The notes: generated by a model from the sequence alone, not told the origin. Shown: positions 17,411-30,424, counted from the first letter of the stretch. The stretch is 64,000 nt of DNA from Pseudonocardia asaccharolytica DSM 44247 = NBRC 16224 (GCF_000423625.1 NZ_AUII01000018.1:1-64000), one strand, 5' to 3'. Numbers and translations: made by a program.

Positions 17411-19447
17411 GTGGCAGAGCGAGGGCCCGATCTGGGGGTGGCGCCGATGACCGGTCGGCTCGGGATCGATGACGTGACTCCTGCTGTCGGCGCTGCGGAC
17501 GGCGGACGCCGGCCGAGCAAGGCCGTCGTCGGCGAGGTGCTGCCCGTGCGCGCCACCGTATGGCGCGAGGGTCACGACGCGGTCGGGGCGAACGTGGTGT
17601 GGAAGCGGCTGGACGGCACGGCGGCCGCGCAGCATGTCCGGATGGTGCCCGAGGGCGTCGGCACCGACCGGTTCGTCGCCACCGTCGTCCCCGACGAACC
17701 GGGCCTGTGGACCTTCCGGGTCGACGCCTGGTCCGATCCCTGGGCCACCTGGCGGCACACGGTGGAGGCCAAGCTCGCGGCGAACCAGACCGCCGAGGAG
17801 CTCGCCAACGACCTGGAGACGGGTGCCCGGCTGCTGCAGCGGGTCGGCCGCCGCCCGGCCGAGCGCGGACACCGCGATCTGCTCTTCGGCGCCGCCAACG
17901 CGCTGCGCGATCCCGCCATGCCCCTGCACGCCCGGGTCGCTCCGGCTCTGTTCCCCGCCGTCGACGCGATCATGGCCGAGCGACCGGTCCGTGAGCTGAT
18001 CACCCGTGGCCGCGCCCACCAGGTCCATGTCGACCGCCGGCGCGCCCTCTACGGCTCGTGGTACGAGATCTTCCCGCGCTCCACCGGCGGGCGCGACGAG
18101 ACCGGCCGCGCGGTGCACGGGTCGTTCGTGACCGCCGCCAAGGAGCTCGACCGGATCGCCGCGATGGGCTTCGATGTCGTCTACCTGCCGCCGATCCACC
18201 CCATTGGCACCGTTCACCGCAAGGGCCGCAACAACTCGGTACATGCCGAGCCGGGCGACGTCGGATCGCCGTGGGCGATCGGCTCGGCCGAGGGCGGGCA
18301 CGATGCGGTCGACCCGGAGCTGGGCACGATCGAGGACTTCGACGCATTCGTCGCGCGCGCCCAGGACCTGGGCATGGAGGTCGCGCTCGACTTCGCCCTG
18401 CAGTGCGCGCCGGATCACCCGTGGGTCTCCGAGCACCCGGAGTGGTTCACCCGGCGACCGGACGGGACGATCGCCTACGCGGAGAACCCCCCGAAGCGTT
18501 ATCAGGACATCTACCCGCTCAACTTCGACAACGACCCGGACGGCATCTACGCCGAGTGCCTGCGGATCGTGTTGCACTGGGTGCAGCACGGGGTCCGGAT
18601 CTTCCGGGTGGACAACCCGCACACCAAGCCGCCGAACTTCTGGCACTGGCTGATCTGGCAGGTCAAGGCCCGCCATCCCGATGTGCTGTTCCTGTCCGAG
18701 GCGTTCACCCGCCCGGCGCGGTTGTTCGGGCTCGCCCGGCTGGGTTTCACCCAGTCCTATACGTATTTCACCTGGCGGACGAGCAAGGCGGAGCTCACCG
18801 AGTTCGCGCTCATGCACGCCGCGGCCGCCGACGAATGCCGGCCGAACCTCTTCGTCAACACCCCGGACATCCTGCACGAGTCGCTGCAGACCGGCGGGCC
18901 CGCGATGTTCGCGATCCGCGCGGCGCTCGCGGCCACGATGTCGCCGAGCTGGGGGGTCTATTCCGGTTTCGAGCTGTTCGAATCCGTGCCGGTCCGCCCC
19001 GGCAGCGAGGAATACCGGGACTCCGAGAAATACGAGCTGCGCCCGCGCGACTTCCACGCCGCCGCGGCCCGGGGCGACTCGCTGGAGCCCTGGATCACCC
19101 GGCTCAACGAGATCCGCAGGGCGCATCCGGCGTTGCAGCAGCTGCGCGAGATCCACTTCCACCACGTGGACCACGACGAGCTGATGGCCTACTCGCGCAC
19201 CGATCCGGCCACCGGCGACACGGTGCTGGTGGTGATCACGCTCAACTCCCACGCCGCGCGGGAGGGCACCGTCCATCTGGACATGCCGGCGCTCGGCCTC
19301 GGCTGGGGTGACCGGATGGCCGTGTACGACGAGGTCAGCGGTGCGACGTTCCACTGGGGCGAGCGCAACTACGTCCGTCTTGAGCCGTGGAGCGCGGTCG
19401 CCCACATCCTGCGCGTGGAACGCCCCGCGGTCGCGGCGCGCGGCTGA
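17411..19447 (+). CDS. glgE: GlgE alpha-1,4-glucan:maltose-1-phosphate maltosyltransferase
   Basis: A 678-residue GH13_3 enzyme that transfers maltosyl units from maltose-1-phosphate to alpha-glucans. An N-terminal Ig-like domain ([20 protein letters not shown]) is followed by the barrel with [39 protein letters not shown] places nucleophile Asp at about 401 and [11 protein letters not shown] places Glu at about 430; the 29-residue separation equals that in characterised Glg[11 protein letters not shown] near the end is also conserved. The GTG at 17411 follows GGGAG closely; an ATG at 17447 is possible. It is the first gene of the glgE-treS-mak-glgB series. Confidence 0.95.
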   Translation: MAERGPDLGVAPMTGRLGIDDVTPAVGAADGGRRPSKAVVGEVLPVRATVWREGHDAVGANVVWKRLDGTAAAQHVRMVPEGVGTDRFVATVVPDEPGLWTFRVDAWSDPWATWRHTVEAKLAANQTAEELANDLETGARLLQRVGRRPAERGHRDLLFGAANALRDPAMPLHARVAPALFPAVDAIMAERPVRELITRGRAHQVHVDRRRALYGSWYEIFPRSTGGRDETGRAVHGSFVTAAKELDRIAAMGFDVVYLPPIHPIGTVHRKGRNNSVHAEPGDVGSPWAIGSAEGGHDAVDPELGTIEDFDAFVARAQDLGMEVALDFALQCAPDHPWVSEHPEWFTRRPDGTIAYAENPPKRYQDIYPLNFDNDPDGIYAECLRIVLHWVQHGVRIFRVDNPHTKPPNFWHWLIWQVKARHPDVLFLSEAFTRPARLFGLARLGFTQSYTYFTWRTSKAELTEFALMHAAAADECRPNLFVNTPDILHESLQTGGPAMFAIRAALAATMSPSWGVYSGFELFESVPVRPGSEEYRDSEKYELRPRDFHAAAARGDSLEPWITRLNEIRRAHPALQQLREIHFHHVDHDELMAYSRTDPATGDTVLVVITLNSHAAREGTVHLDMPALGLGWGDRMAVYDEVSGATFHWGERNYVRLEPWSAVAHILRVERPAVAARG

Positions 19448-19555
19448 ACCCGGGTTCGGCCGCGCCGGCGTCGGGGTTACCCTGGGGACCGCCGCAGCGC
19501 ACCACATCGTGCATCCCCGCCACCAAACCGGTATGACTGATCCGGTGGCTTCCGC

Positions 19556-21330
<1,775 letters not shown>

Positions 21331-21334
<4 letters not shown>

Positions 21335-22713
21335 CGCCGGTCGAGGGGCTCACGTCCCGCCTTGCGGACTGGCTGCCGCGCCAACGGTGGTTCGGCGCGA
21401 AGGGCCGCACCGTCCGCAGGGTCACGATCGCGGCCAGCACGCCGCTGATGACCGCCGGCGAACCGCTCGTCGATCACACCCTGCTGGCCGTCGAGTTCGA
21501 CGAGGGCGGGCCGGCCCAGCACTACCAGCTGCTCATCGGCTGGCGCCGGGATCTTCCCGAGACGCTCGGACACGTGGCGATCGGCGAGTTCGGCGGCCGG
21601 ATCGCCTACGACGGGCTGTGGGACCACGATGTCACCGCCTGGCTGCTCGAGGCGCTGCGCGCGGGCCGCCGGATCGGCGATATCCGCTTCGTCCCGGAGC
21701 CCGACGGTCAGCTCGCCGATCCGATGCCCGGCCGGGTGTTGGGCATCGAGCAGTCGAACACGTCGGTCGCCTACGGGGAGCAGTCGATCCTCAAGCTGTT
21801 CCGCCACATCCTGCCCGGCGTCAACCCGGATCTGGAGCTGCACCGGGCGCTGCGCTCGGTGAGCAGTCGCGAGGTCGCCAGACTGCAGGGCGCCGTGGAG
21901 GGGGTCCTCGACGACACCCCGACCACGCTGGCGATGATGCAGGACTTCGCCGCCAACTCGGCGGAGGGCTGGGCGATGGCGCTGGCCAGCGTCCGTGACC
22001 TGTTCGCCGAGGGTGATCTGCGCGCCGACGAGGTGGGCGGCGATTTCGCCGCCGAGGCCCACCGGCTCGGCGGCACCGTCGCCGCCGTCCACGCCGAGCT
22101 GGTCGAGGCGCTGGGCGAGTCCGAACGCGACCCCGCCGAGCTGGCGTCGGCGATGACCGCCCGGCTGACCGCGACGGCGGCTGAGGTCGGCGAGCTCGGG
22201 CCGCACGCCGATGCGGTTCGCGCCGTGTTCGACGAGCTCGCGGCGCTGGGGACGCCGCTGCCGGTGCAGCGGGTGCACGGCGACCTGCATCTGGGTCAGA
22301 CCCTGCGCACGCCCCACGGCTGGCTGCTCATCGATTTCGAGGGCGAGCCCGCCACGCCGCTTCGGGATCGGGTTCGCCCCGACTCCGCGCTGCGCGACGT
22401 GGCCGGAATGCTGCGGTCGTTCGACTACGCGGCCTACCGCCAACTGCTGCACGCCGACGGCGAGGCCGACCAGCAGCTGCTGTGGCGCGCCAACGAGTGG
22501 GCGACCCGCAACCGCGGCGCGTTCTGCGACGGCTACGCCGAGGCCGCCGGTGCCGACCCGCGCACCCAGTCGGTCGCGCTGCGAGCCTTCGAGCTGGACA
22601 AGGCGGTCTACGAGGCGCGCTACGAGACGCACAACCGTCCGGCCTGGGCGCCGATCCCGCTGGCGTCGATCACGCGGATCACGACCCAGGCCGGGTCGGA
22701 CGCCGGCGTATAG
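21331..22713 (+). CDS. mak: Maltokinase (Mak/Pep2)
   Basis: A 460-residue kinase that phosphorylates maltose to maltose-1-phosphate for Glg[17 protein letters not shown] is the typical N-terminal cap motif. [19 protein letters not shown] is the catalytic loop with its Asp, and [14 protein letters not shown] is the metal-binding Asp segment of the aminoglycoside-phosphotransferase-like fold. [14 protein letters not shown] is a conserved C-terminal motif. The GTG start overlaps the treS stop by GTGA, with GGGGAGGA upstream, so it is translationally coupled to treS. Confidence 0.93.
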
Positions 22714-22740
22714 CAGTACCGGCACGTTCCCGAGACGGAA

Positions 22741-22909
22741 GGCGGTCCCGCGTACGCTTCGCGCCGTTGATCATCAGCGCCATCGTGCGCGGATCGAACG
22801 CGCGGAAGCGCGTAGCCCTCGCAGGCGATCAGCTCGGGGTGCATTCCACGATCTGCCGTCGCCGCGCCGCCTCGACGAACGTGCGGGGGCGCGGCTTCTC
22901 GGTCGGCAC
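22741..22909 (-). pseudogene. TetR-family regulator remnant with internal deletion
   Basis: The 302-bp gap between mak and glgB holds the two ends of a TetR-type gene on the minus strand. From the GTG at 22909 the frame gives 23 residues containing [16 protein letters not shown], the first helix of a TetR DNA-binding domain. A stop then follows at 22829-22831. Just beyond, another frame (about 22741-22815) reads [15 protein letters not shown], which looks like the C-terminal helix of TetR proteins. The middle of the gene, about 150 residues, is missing. Recognition is by eye and should be treated as likely rather than certain. Confidence 0.5.
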
Positions 22910-23015
22910 CCCGACAGTTTCACACGTCGCGCCGATCGGTCAGGGGTCAGTCATTCCCGGCCGATCGGCGCTCCGCGGGAGGCGCTACCGAACGGGGCGC
23001 AATAGGGTTTCAGGG

Positions 23016-25307
23016 GTGGCGCTCGAAAACACCCGCACGATCGACCCCTGCCCACCGGACCCGGAGACCGTCGACCGGCTGCTCGGTGGCGCCCACCACA
23101 ACCCGCACGGGGTGCTCGGTGCCCATCCGCACCCCAACGGATCGGTGGTCCGGGCGCTGCGTCCGCATGCCGACGAGGTCTGCGTGCTGCTCGGCGGCGA
23201 CCCCGAACAGCGCTATCCGCTGACCGCGGTACACGCGGCCGGGCTGTTCTCCGGCGTCGTCCCCGGCCCACCCGGCGACTACCGGCTGCAGGTGCGCTAC
23301 GGCGAGGACGCCCACATCACCGACGACCCGTACCGCTGGCTGCCCACCGTCGGCGAGGTCGACCTGCACCTGATCGGGGAGGGCCGGCACGAGCGGCTGT
23401 GGGGGGCGCTCGGCGCGCACCCGCGCCGCTACGACACCTCGTCCGGGGCGGTCACCGGCACCAGCTTCGCGGTCTGGGCGCCCACCGCGCAGGGGGTGCG
23501 GGTCACCGGCGACTTCGACGGCTGGGCCGGGTGGACCCATCCGATGCGCTCGCTCGGCGCCTCCGGCGTCTGGGAGATCTTCGTTCCCGAGGTGGCGCCG
23601 GGCACCCGCTACAAGTTCCGCGTCCTCGGCAAGGACGGGGTCTGGCGCGACAAGGCCGACCCGCTGGCGTTCGCCGCCGAGACGCCGCCGTCCACCGCCT
23701 CCGTCGTGTACACCCCGCGGCACGAGTGGGGCGATCAGGAGTGGATGACGGCGCGCGCCGGTCGCCGGCCGCACGCCGAGCCGATGAGCGTCTACGAGAT
23801 CCACCTCGGATCATGGCGACACGGGCTGGGCTATCGCGAGTTGGCCCACGAGCTCGTCGCCTACCTGGGGGAGACCGGCTTCACCCACGTCGAGCTGCTG
23901 CCCGTCGCGGAGCATCCGTTCGGCGGGTCCTGGGGGTACCAGGTCACGTCCTACTATGCCCCGACCGCGCGGTTCGGCACCCCCGACGACTTCCGCTACT
24001 TCGTCGACACGCTGCATCAGGCCGGCTACGGCGTCATCGTCGACTGGGTGCCGGCGCATTTCCCGCGCGACGAGTGGGCGCTGGCCCGCTTCGACGGCAC
24101 CCCGCTCTACGAGCACGCGGATCCCCGCCGCGGCGAACAGCCCGACTGGGGCACACTGGTGTTCGATTTCGGTCGCCACGAGGTGCGCAACTTCCTCGTC
24201 GCCAACGCGCTGTTCTGGCTCGAGGAGTTCCACATCGACGGGCTGCGGGTCGACGCGGTGGCCTCGATGCTCTACCTCGACTACTCCCGCCCCGAGGGCC
24301 AGTGGGTGCCCAACGTCCACGGCGGCCGGGAGAACCTGGACGCCATCGCGTTCCTGCAGGAGATGAACGCCACCGTCTACCGCAACCACCCGGGTGTCGT
24401 CACGATCGCCGAGGAGTCCACCGCGTGGCCGGGGGTGACCCGCCCGACCCATCTCGGCGGCCTCGGGTTCGGGTTCAAGTGGAACATGGGCTGGATGCAC
24501 GACACGCTCGGCTATCTCGGGCGCGATCCGATCCACCGCAGCTACCACCACAACCAGATGACCTTCTCGCTGATGTACGCCTTCAGCGAGAACTACGTGC
24601 TGCCGCTCAGCCACGACGAGGTCGTGCACGGCAAGGGCTCGCTGTGGACCCGGATGCCGGGCGACGACTGGCGCAAGGCGGCGGGCATCCGCGCGCTGCT
24701 GGCGTTCATGTGGGCTCATCCCGGCAAGCAGCTGCTGTTCATGGGCGGGGAGTTCGGGCAGGTCAGGGAGTGGTCCGAGCAGCGCTCGCTGGACTGGGAG
24801 CTGCTCACCGAGCCGCTGCACGGCGGGCTGCGACGGCTGGTCGGCGATCTGAACCGGACCTACCGCGGCAGCCCGGCGCTGTGGACCCGCGACAGCACTC
24901 CCGCGGGGTTCTCCTGGATCGACGCCAACGACGCCTCGGGCAACGTGCTCAGCTTCCTGCGCCACGGCGATACCGACGACGCCGTCACCAGCACCGGAGG
25001 CGGGCCGACCGTGCTCGCCTGCCTCGCGAACTTCTCCGCGATCCCGAACGAGGACTACCGGGTCGGGCTGCCGTTCGCGGGACGCTGGCGCGAGGTGCTC
25101 AACACCGACGCCGAGAGCTACGGCGGATCGGGCGTGGGCAACCTCGGGGCGGTCGAGGCCGACCAGAAGGCGTGGCACGGCCGTCCGGCGTCGGCCGTGC
25201 TACGGCTGCCGCCGCTGGGGGTGCTGTGGCTGGTGCCGGACGACACCGGTGGTCCGGTGCGCCCCAAGGCCTCGGTCAGGACCGGGCGCCGGGGCTCGGC
25301 TGTCTGA
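23016..25307 (+). CDS. glgB: 1,4-alpha-glucan branching enzyme GlgB (GH13)
   Basis: A 763-residue branching enzyme. Two N-terminal carbohydrate-binding sandwich domains ([40 protein letters not shown]) precede a GH13 barrel. Its motifs are [46 protein letters not shown] (nucleophile Asp about 413), [13 protein letters not shown] (Glu about 466) and [16 protein letters not shown]. It introduces alpha-1,6 branches into the chain made by GlgE. The GTG at 23016 begins VALENTRTI; upstream sequence is the TetR remnant. Its 3' end overlaps the convergent GT87 gene by 32 bp. Confidence 0.94.
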   Translation: MALENTRTIDPCPPDPETVDRLLGGAHHNPHGVLGAHPHPNGSVVRALRPHADEVCVLLGGDPEQRYPLTAVHAAGLFSGVVPGPPGDYRLQVRYGEDAHITDDPYRWLPTVGEVDLHLIGEGRHERLWGALGAHPRRYDTSSGAVTGTSFAVWAPTAQGVRVTGDFDGWAGWTHPMRSLGASGVWEIFVPEVAPGTRYKFRVLGKDGVWRDKADPLAFAAETPPSTASVVYTPRHEWGDQEWMTARAGRRPHAEPMSVYEIHLGSWRHGLGYRELAHELVAYLGETGFTHVELLPVAEHPFGGSWGYQVTSYYAPTARFGTPDDFRYFVDTLHQAGYGVIVDWVPAHFPRDEWALARFDGTPLYEHADPRRGEQPDWGTLVFDFGRHEVRNFLVANALFWLEEFHIDGLRVDAVASMLYLDYSRPEGQWVPNVHGGRENLDAIAFLQEMNATVYRNHPGVVTIAEESTAWPGVTRPTHLGGLGFGFKWNMGWMHDTLGYLGRDPIHRSYHHNQMTFSLMYAFSENYVLPLSHDEVVHGKGSLWTRMPGDDWRKAAGIRALLAFMWAHPGKQLLFMGGEFGQVREWSEQRSLDWELLTEPLHGGLRRLVGDLNRTYRGSPALWTRDSTPAGFSWIDANDASGNVLSFLRHGDTDDAVTSTGGGPTVLACLANFSAIPNEDYRVGLPFAGRWREVLNTDAESYGGSGVGNLGAVEADQKAWHGRPASAVLRLPPLGVLWLVPDDTGGPVRPKASVRTGRRGSAV

Positions 25308-26520
25308 GCGTCGGCTCCGGCGCCGCGCGCAGCAGCACCGCCCAGTAGCCGAGCAGGATCGCGCAGTACAGCGACCGCCCGATCGGCGACCAGGGATGCT
25401 CAGGGGGCCACAGCGTCCCCCACGACACCGGGATCAGCGGCACCGCGAGCAGCACCGCGGCCACCGGGCGCCACCGGACGCCGTGCGCGATCAGCACCAG
25501 CACCCCGGGCAGGAGCAGCAGCAGGTAGTTGTGCCAGGCGATCGGCGCGGTGAGCAGGCCCGCCGCGACGACCGCCCACGGCGCGGTACCCGCCGGATCG
25601 ACCCCCGCCCCGCGCCGGGTGCGCACGCCCAGCCAGGCCAGCGTGCCCGCCAGAAGCAGGACACCCGCCGCCGAGCCGACGACCGACGGCAGCCCGAGCC
25701 GGACCGCCAACCCGGGCAGCGCCGCGTTGTCGACTGTGTCGGGCACGGGTTCGGTCACCGCGATCCGCAGCCACTCCAGCCCGCTCGACGGGCCCGCGAC
25801 GAGTACGCCCAGCAGCGTCGCGGTCGCTGCCGCGGCGACCGCCGCCCGCAGCGCGGCCCAGCGCCGCTGCACCAGTGGGAGCAGCAGCAGCGGCGCGAGC
25901 GAGGGTTTGAGCGCGACCGCGAGCCCGTAGAGCACGGCCGCGAGCACCGGCCGTCCGCGCCGCTCGGCGATCCAGCCCGCGGACAGCGCCACGAGCAGCA
26001 GCCCGTAGATCTGGCCGAGGACCAGCGTTCCGTGCAGTGGTGACGAGGCCACCAGCACGACCAGCGCGACCGCCGTCCACCCCTTCGGCAGGCGCAGTTC
26101 GCGGGCCACCGCCAGCACCGCGGCCACCACCATCAGCACCGTGAGCAGCGCGAACAGTCGAAACGCCGGTAGCGGACCGAGGAGGGCGAACGGTGTCAGC
26201 AGTGCCGTGAGCAGCGGCGGGTTGAGGTTCGTCAGCTTCGCCGGGGTGTGGTAGATGTCCGCGCCCTGGGTGAGCGCGACCGCGGAGTGCCAGAACGTAT
26301 CGAAGTCGACGTGCAGCTCCCGCATGTCGGTCGAGGGCAGCAGCGTGACCAGCGCGTCGGGGTGCGTCCAGTGCAGCGCAACCGTCGTCACGACGGCGGC
26401 GAGCACCAGCACGGTGGCGATCAGCCGGGACGGTGACGTCCGGCGCGCCGCGGCCCGCGGGCCCGCCGATTCGGGCACGACGAGGTTGGGCGCCGTGCTG
26501 CTGGGCGACGGGTCCGACAC
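25276..26520 (-). CDS. GT87-type (DUF2029) polytopic glycosyltransferase
   Basis: A 414-residue integral membrane protein with about ten hydrophobic helices. After a first helix ([19 protein letters not shown]) the extracytoplasmic loop contains [20 protein letters not shown], the acidic-loop motif of the polyprenol-phosphate-mannose-dependent GT87 family, then [15 protein letters not shown] and [14 protein letters not shown]. Relatives in actinobacteria are alpha-mannosyltransferases of lipoglycans. The donor and acceptor here are inferred only. The GTG at 26520 is one of several possible starts. It converges on glgB with a 32-bp overlap. Confidence 0.75.
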   Translation of the reverse strand: MSDPSPSSTAPNLVVPESAGPRAAARRTSPSRLIATVLVLAAVVTTVALHWTHPDALVTLLPSTDMRELHVDFDTFWHSAVALTQGADIYHTPAKLTNLNPPLLTALLTPFALLGPLPAFRLFALLTVLMVVAAVLAVARELRLPKGWTAVALVVLVASSPLHGTLVLGQIYGLLLVALSAGWIAERRGRPVLAAVLYGLAVALKPSLAPLLLLPLVQRRWAALRAAVAAAATATLLGVLVAGPSSGLEWLRIAVTEPVPDTVDNAALPGLAVRLGLPSVVGSAAGVLLLAGTLAWLGVRTRRGAGVDPAGTAPWAVVAAGLLTAPIAWHNYLLLLLPGVLVLIAHGVRWRPVAAVLLAVPLIPVSWGTLWPPEHPWSPIGRSLYCAILLGYWAVLLRAAPEPTLRQPSPGARS

Positions 26521-26659
26521 GATTCCCGACGGTAGCCCGCGGCGGACGCCGGTCGTGCAGCGCTCCCCCACGGCGCGATCACCAACCACGTGAGCGGCGC
26601 AGCCGTCACTCAAGCAGCGCATGAACCGCTCGAGTGCCGTCCGTCCTCGGCGGGCCGGG

Positions 26660-27640
26660 TCAGAAGAGCACGCGCGCGAGCGCCCGGCGCGCCGAGGTGA
26701 CCCGCGGGTCATCGGCCGGGAACAGTTCGAAAAGGCCGACCAGATGCTCACGCACCCGGTCGCGGTCCTCGCCGAACGTGCGGCCGGCGGCGGCGACCAG
26801 CCTGGCGAACGCCGCCTCGACCAGATCGGCCGCCAGTTCGGCGTCGGCCGCGGCCACCTGGGCGGCCACATCCTCGGGCGCGGCGTCGGCCCGGGCGATC
26901 GCGGACGGGTCGGCGGCCTCGGCGCGGGCGAGGAAACGCACCTGCGCAAGCGCCGCCGCGGCCTGCTCATTGGCCGGCTCGGCGTTGAGGATCTCCTGGT
27001 AGGTGGCCTCGGCGGCGGCATAGTCGCCGCGCTCCAGCGCGTCCTCGGCCGCGGTGAAGCGAGGGTCGTCCGGCTCCTCGGCCTGCGCTTCGTCCTCCGT
27101 GCCCGCGCGCGCCTCGGCCTCGCGGATGGCCGGCATGCGGTCGCGCAGCGCGTCGAGCAGCGAGCCGATCCACTGCCGGACCTGCGGCTCGGGCTGAGCG
27201 CCGCTGAAGGCGTCGACCGGCTGACCCCCGACGACCGCGACGACCATCGGGATCGACTGCACGCCGAAGGCCTGGGCGATGCGGGGGTTGGCGTCGATAT
27301 CCACCTTGGCCAGGATCCACGCGCCCTTACCCGCGGCCGCCAGCCGCTCGAGGACCGGGGAGAGCTTCTTGCACGGTTCGCACCAGGAGGCCCAGAGATC
27401 GACGACCACGGGGATCTGGAGCGAGCGCTCCAAGACCTCGGCCTGGAAGGACTGCTCGGTGACGTCGATGACCCACTCGCCACCGTGACCGCCTGCCGGG
27501 GTGCCGCCGGAGGACTGCGAGCGGGCGGCCGCTTCCGACCGCGCCTTGAGCGCGGAGAGGTCGACGGCCCTGGCCATCGCGGAGGACAATGCGGCCGTCT
27601 GAGCTGCCTGTCGGGGATCGGGACGAGACACGCTGTTCAT
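26660..27640 (-). CDS. Thioredoxin-domain co-chaperone with TPR-like tail (CnoX/YbbN-like)
   Basis: A 326-residue cytoplasmic protein. Residues about 55-150 are a thioredoxin fold: [21 protein letters not shown] with the CxxC pair, [20 protein letters not shown] containing the cis-proline loop region, and a following sheet. The C-terminal half is alanine/glutamate-rich helical repeats ([18 protein letters not shown]), the arrangement of CnoX chaperedoxins. A similar gene (Rv1324) accompanies the glgB/glgE locus in mycobacteria. The ATG at 27640 begins [18 protein letters not shown]. Confidence 0.85.
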   Translation of the reverse strand: MNSVSRPDPRQAAQTAALSSAMARAVDLSALKARSEAAARSQSSGGTPAGGHGGEWVIDVTEQSFQAEVLERSLQIPVVVDLWASWCEPCKKLSPVLERLAAAGKGAWILAKVDIDANPRIAQAFGVQSIPMVVAVVGGQPVDAFSGAQPEPQVRQWIGSLLDALRDRMPAIREAEARAGTEDEAQAEEPDDPRFTAAEDALERGDYAAAEATYQEILNAEPANEQAAAALAQVRFLARAEAADPSAIARADAAPEDVAAQVAAADAELAADLVEAAFARLVAAAGRTFGEDRDRVREHLVGLFELFPADDPRVTSARRALARVLF

Positions 27641-27914
27641 CCTGGCACGCTCGCCATCCCGATGGTGGACTCCCCCTGGCTGCATCGACGTTCCGTACCG
27701 GCGGCGGGTCTCGTCCGGGCCGGGGATCCGGCACTCGCGGCAGCTCCACCCGCCCGGTCGAGCCGCCGGTATGTCGATCACCGGACTGGCGGAGCACCAG
27801 ACGGCGTACCCACTCGTTGAACAGGTGTGAGCGGCGACGCCCCCGAAGCGTCGTCACTCTGAGTAGCTATTTGTCGCGCCGCATCCCGCGGCTGCCCCAA
27901 CCGGAGGATCCTGC

Positions 27915-28208
27915 ATGAGCACGGAGAACACCGTCGCCGATCGACTGCTCACCGACGCCCGCAAGAAGACCGCGCGCCAGGAGAGCCCCGGCATCGGCAA
28001 AGCCGCCCTCATCGTGGGCGCCGTCGGGCTGATCGTCAGCCCGATCTCGATCCTGGGCTGGATCGTCGGCCTGGTCACGCTGGGCCTCGGTGCGGCGGGT
28101 GTCAGCCGTCCGGCTGCGGCCAAGCAGGCGAAGATCGCGCTGATCCTCGGCGGGGCCGCACTGGTCGTGGCGACCTTCTTCTACACCCTGAACATCTCGC
28201 TGCGCTGA
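27915..28208 (+). CDS. Small two-helix membrane protein, unknown function
   Basis: A 97-residue protein with two predicted membrane segments (KAALIVGAVGLIVSPISILG extending into WIVGLVTLGLG, and IALILGGAALVVATFFYTL) and a charged N-terminus (TDARKKTARQES). It resembles DUF4190-like actinobacterial proteins but is not assigned to a family with confidence. The ATG at 27915 is preceded by GGAGGATCC at ideal spacing, so expression is likely. It is divergent from the thioredoxin-like gene across a 274-bp gap in which I see no other gene. Confidence 0.75.
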   Translation: MSTENTVADRLLTDARKKTARQESPGIGKAALIVGAVGLIVSPISILGWIVGLVTLGLGAAGVSRPAAAKQAKIALILGGAALVVATFFYTLNISLR

Positions 28209-28300
28209 TCTCACGAGCTATAGCGTCGGCGCCGGCCGCCGCGGTCCGGACACATCCGGACCCCCCCCGCCGTTGTCGTTGCGAGGTGCGGTCGACCCGG

Positions 28301-29041
28301 TCAGCTCGCGGCCGGGGAGCCGGCCCGGATGAGCGCCTCCGCCAGTTCCGCGGGCCGGGTGAGCATGGGGAAATGCCCGCCCGGAAGGTCGATCACCTCG
28401 GCGCCGACCTCCCGCGCCGTCCGGCGCGACCAGGCCGGATCGACGACCCGGTCCTGCGCGCAGATCACCGAGACGGTCCGGACCGCGGGCCAGGCCGTCA
28501 ACGGGGTGGGCTCACGTCCGACGGTCCAGCCCTGCCGCCGCATTCCCGACACCGCACGCTCGACCTGCGCCGCAGGCACCTCGTCCGTGACGCCCCGGTA
28601 GAGCCCGGACAGCGCGGCCGGCCGCGGCCAGTACGTCGTGCCGTCGTCGTGCCGCTGCTGCCCGGCACCGAACCCGGGTGCCATCATCGACGGCTCGGCG
28701 CGCAGCTGATCGGTATAGGACAGGCCGGGCCGCGGGACCAGCGCCCCCACCAGCACCAGGGCCCGGACCCGCTCGGGCCCCAATCGCTGCGCCACCACCG
28801 GCACGGTCAGCCCGCCGAGGGAATGCCCGACCAGGACGGGCGGGCCGGCCACCTCGGACCCCAGCGCGGCGACAACCGCATCGGCGTAGTCCGCGGCGCC
28901 CAGCCCCGGGTCCTCCGCCGGGAGGTCCACGGCGAGGGACCGCTGCCCTCGCGTGGCGAGTTCCGACTCCACTGCCGCCCAGCACGACGCGTCGTGCCAG
29001 GCCCCGTGCACCAAGACGATCACACGGCCATCCTCGCTCAT
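28301..29041 (-). CDS. Alpha/beta hydrolase
   Basis: A 246-residue alpha/beta-hydrolase. VIVLVHGAWHDASCWAAVE holds the HG oxyanion motif, PVLVGHSLGGLTVPVVAQ is the nucleophile elbow with its Ser, and LPGGHFPMLTRPAELAEAL supplies the catalytic His. The acid is probably in VICAQDRVVDPAW. The size and motifs match esterases of the salicylate-esterase/hydroxynitrile-lyase-like group. The natural substrate is unknown. The ATG at 29041 has GGAGAA eight bases upstream; an earlier in-frame ATG at 29068 is possible. Confidence 0.85.
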   Translation of the reverse strand: MSEDGRVIVLVHGAWHDASCWAAVESELATRGQRSLAVDLPAEDPGLGAADYADAVVAALGSEVAGPPVLVGHSLGGLTVPVVAQRLGPERVRALVLVGALVPRPGLSYTDQLRAEPSMMAPGFGAGQQRHDDGTTYWPRPAALSGLYRGVTDEVPAAQVERAVSGMRRQGWTVGREPTPLTAWPAVRTVSVICAQDRVVDPAWSRRTAREVGAEVIDLPGGHFPMLTRPAELAEALIRAGSPAAS

Positions 29042-29100
29042 CGGCCGGTTCTCCAGCAGCCGAACCATCGCATGTCACGCCGGGTACCTGGCGAAGCCGG

Positions 29101-29403
29101 TCAGCGCTCCTCGAGGGCGCGCTCGACACGATCGACCTTGGCCGTGAGCTGCCCCGTGCGCCCGGGACGGATATCGGCCTTGAGCACCAGGCTGACCCGC
29201 GGCGACCGGGCCTGCACGGCTTCCACCGCGCGCTTCACCACGTCCATCGCCTCGTCCCAGGTCTCGGCCTCGATCGTGGTGAACATCGACGTCGTCTCGT
29301 TGGGCAGCCCCGATTCGCGCACCACGCGAACCGCGTCCGCCACCACGTCGCCGACGCTGTCCGACCCGCCCCCGGAGGGCGCCACACTGAATGCCACCAG
29401 CAT
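29101..29403 (-). CDS. MTH1187/DUF77 family small protein (thiamine-binding type)
   Basis: A 100-residue protein: [11 protein letters not shown] at the start, then [20 protein letters not shown] and [18 protein letters not shown]. This matches the ferredoxin-like fold of the MTH1187 family, some members of which bind hydroxymethylpyrimidine or thiamine as tetramers. A thiamine-related role is only a family-level suggestion, and no thiamine genes are adjacent. The ATG at 29403 gives the family's usual length; the frame extends upstream to 29469 without conserved residues. Confidence 0.75.
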   Translation of the reverse strand: MLVAFSVAPSGGGSDSVGDVVADAVRVVRESGLPNETTSMFTTIEAETWDEAMDVVKRAVEAVQARSPRVSLVLKADIRPGRTGQLTAKVDRVERALEER

Positions 29404-29558
29404 GGCGGCCAGCCTGCCGCACCCGGCCGGACCCGGGCGACCCCCCGGCGGGAGATCGGCGGGGGCCAATGGGACGGGCGGGCTCGGCGTGACTGCTGGG
29501 GGGCGCGACGCCGCAGCTCACGGGGGCGCCGACCGCCGCACTGCTAGCGTCCCATGGC

Positions 29559-30062
29559 ATGGCACCCCGCGCCCCTCTCCCGTTCGACCCGATCAACAGG
29601 GCCGCGGAGCTATGGGCCGAGCGGATCGGACCGTCCGGCACGATGGCCGCGGTCACGAGCGTGATGCGGGTACAGCAGATCCTGCTCTCCGCCGTGGACG
29701 GCGCGCTGCGCCCGCATGGGCTCACCTTCGCCCGGTACGAGGCCCTGGTGCTGCTCAGCTTCTCGCGCCGCGGCTATCTGCCGATGCGCGTCATGGGCGA
29801 GCGGCTGCAACTGCATCCCACCAGCGTCACCAACATCGTCGACCGGCTGCAGGCCGACGGGTTGGTCCGGCGCACGCCGCACCCCACCGACCGGCGGGCC
29901 ACTCTCGTGGAGATCACCGAGGCGGGCACGAGCCTGGTGGAGGTCGCCACCAAGTCGGTGACGGACATCGACTTCGGGCTCCGCGGCCTCACGTCCGCGC
30001 AGGCGGCCCAGCTCACCGATCTACTCGGTCGCGTCCGCCGCGCCGCGGGTGACTTCCACTGA
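29559..30062 (+). CDS. MarR-family transcriptional regulator
   Basis: A 167-residue MarR protein. LRPHGLTFARYEALVLLSFS precedes the winged helix MRVMGERLQLHPTSVTNIVD with RLQADGLVRRTPHPTDRRAT as the wing, the DxR motif being intact, and C-terminal dimerisation helices. It would act as a dimeric repressor. The gene is divergent from the MTH1187-family gene, so the 155-bp space between them is the probable operator region. No characteristic palindrome stood out there. Confidence 0.87.
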   Translation: MAPRAPLPFDPINRAAELWAERIGPSGTMAAVTSVMRVQQILLSAVDGALRPHGLTFARYEALVLLSFSRRGYLPMRVMGERLQLHPTSVTNIVDRLQADGLVRRTPHPTDRRATLVEITEAGTSLVEVATKSVTDIDFGLRGLTSAQAAQLTDLLGRVRRAAGDFH

Positions 30063-30111
30063 TCTCACCGGCGACGCCGGGCGGGCGGCCCGGCCGCCGA
30101 GGGTTCCGCGA

Positions 30112-30348
30112 TCATCGCCCACTCCGCCGCGACCTGCGCGCACGCGGCGGGCCGTTGCTGCCGTCCGGGTTGGCACCGAGCCTCCGGCGATGCCCCGGAC
30201 CGGCATCGGGCGGCCAGGCCCGCATCGTCTGCCCCCGCCGGGTCGACCGCCGACGGCGTCTGGCCCTGCCCCGTCCGACGTAGTAGCCCGCAACCCCGGC
30301 GCCTGCCGAACCCGCCACGACGCAGACCGAGCACGTCACCAGATCCAC
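30112..30348 (-). CDS. Possible small membrane protein with basic tail
   Basis: A 78-codon frame starting GTG at 30348 with GGAGG seven bases upstream. The first 25 residues form one hydrophobic segment (LVTCSVCVVAGSAGAGVAGY) followed by an arginine-rich tail. The frame is short and arginine-heavy, which GC-rich DNA gives by chance, so the call rests mainly on the ribosome site and the hydrophobic start. It is divergent from the XRE-type regulator and occupies most of the 390-bp gap between the MarR and XRE genes. Confidence 0.35.
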   Translation of the reverse strand: MDLVTCSVCVVAGSAGAGVAGYYVGRGRARRRRRSTRRGQTMRAWPPDAGPGHRRRLGANPDGSNGPPRARRSRRSGR

Positions 30349-30393
30349 CGAACACCTCCACGAGACCGTCCGGGGCCAGGCCGCCCCAGGCTG

Positions 30394-30424
30394 TTGACGC
30401 TTCATTGCGTCAATGCCGTTGACA
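30394..30424. promoter_or_regulatory. Inverted repeat and -35-like hexamer upstream of the XRE-type gene
   Basis: TTGACGC (30394-30400) and GCGTCAA (30407-30413) form a perfect 7-bp inverted repeat with a 6-nt spacer. TTGACA at 30419-30424 is a consensus -35 element pointing at the regulator that starts at 30454. The -10 match is weak. The repeat could be an operator shared by the two divergent genes, perhaps bound by the regulator itself. Confidence 0.5.
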
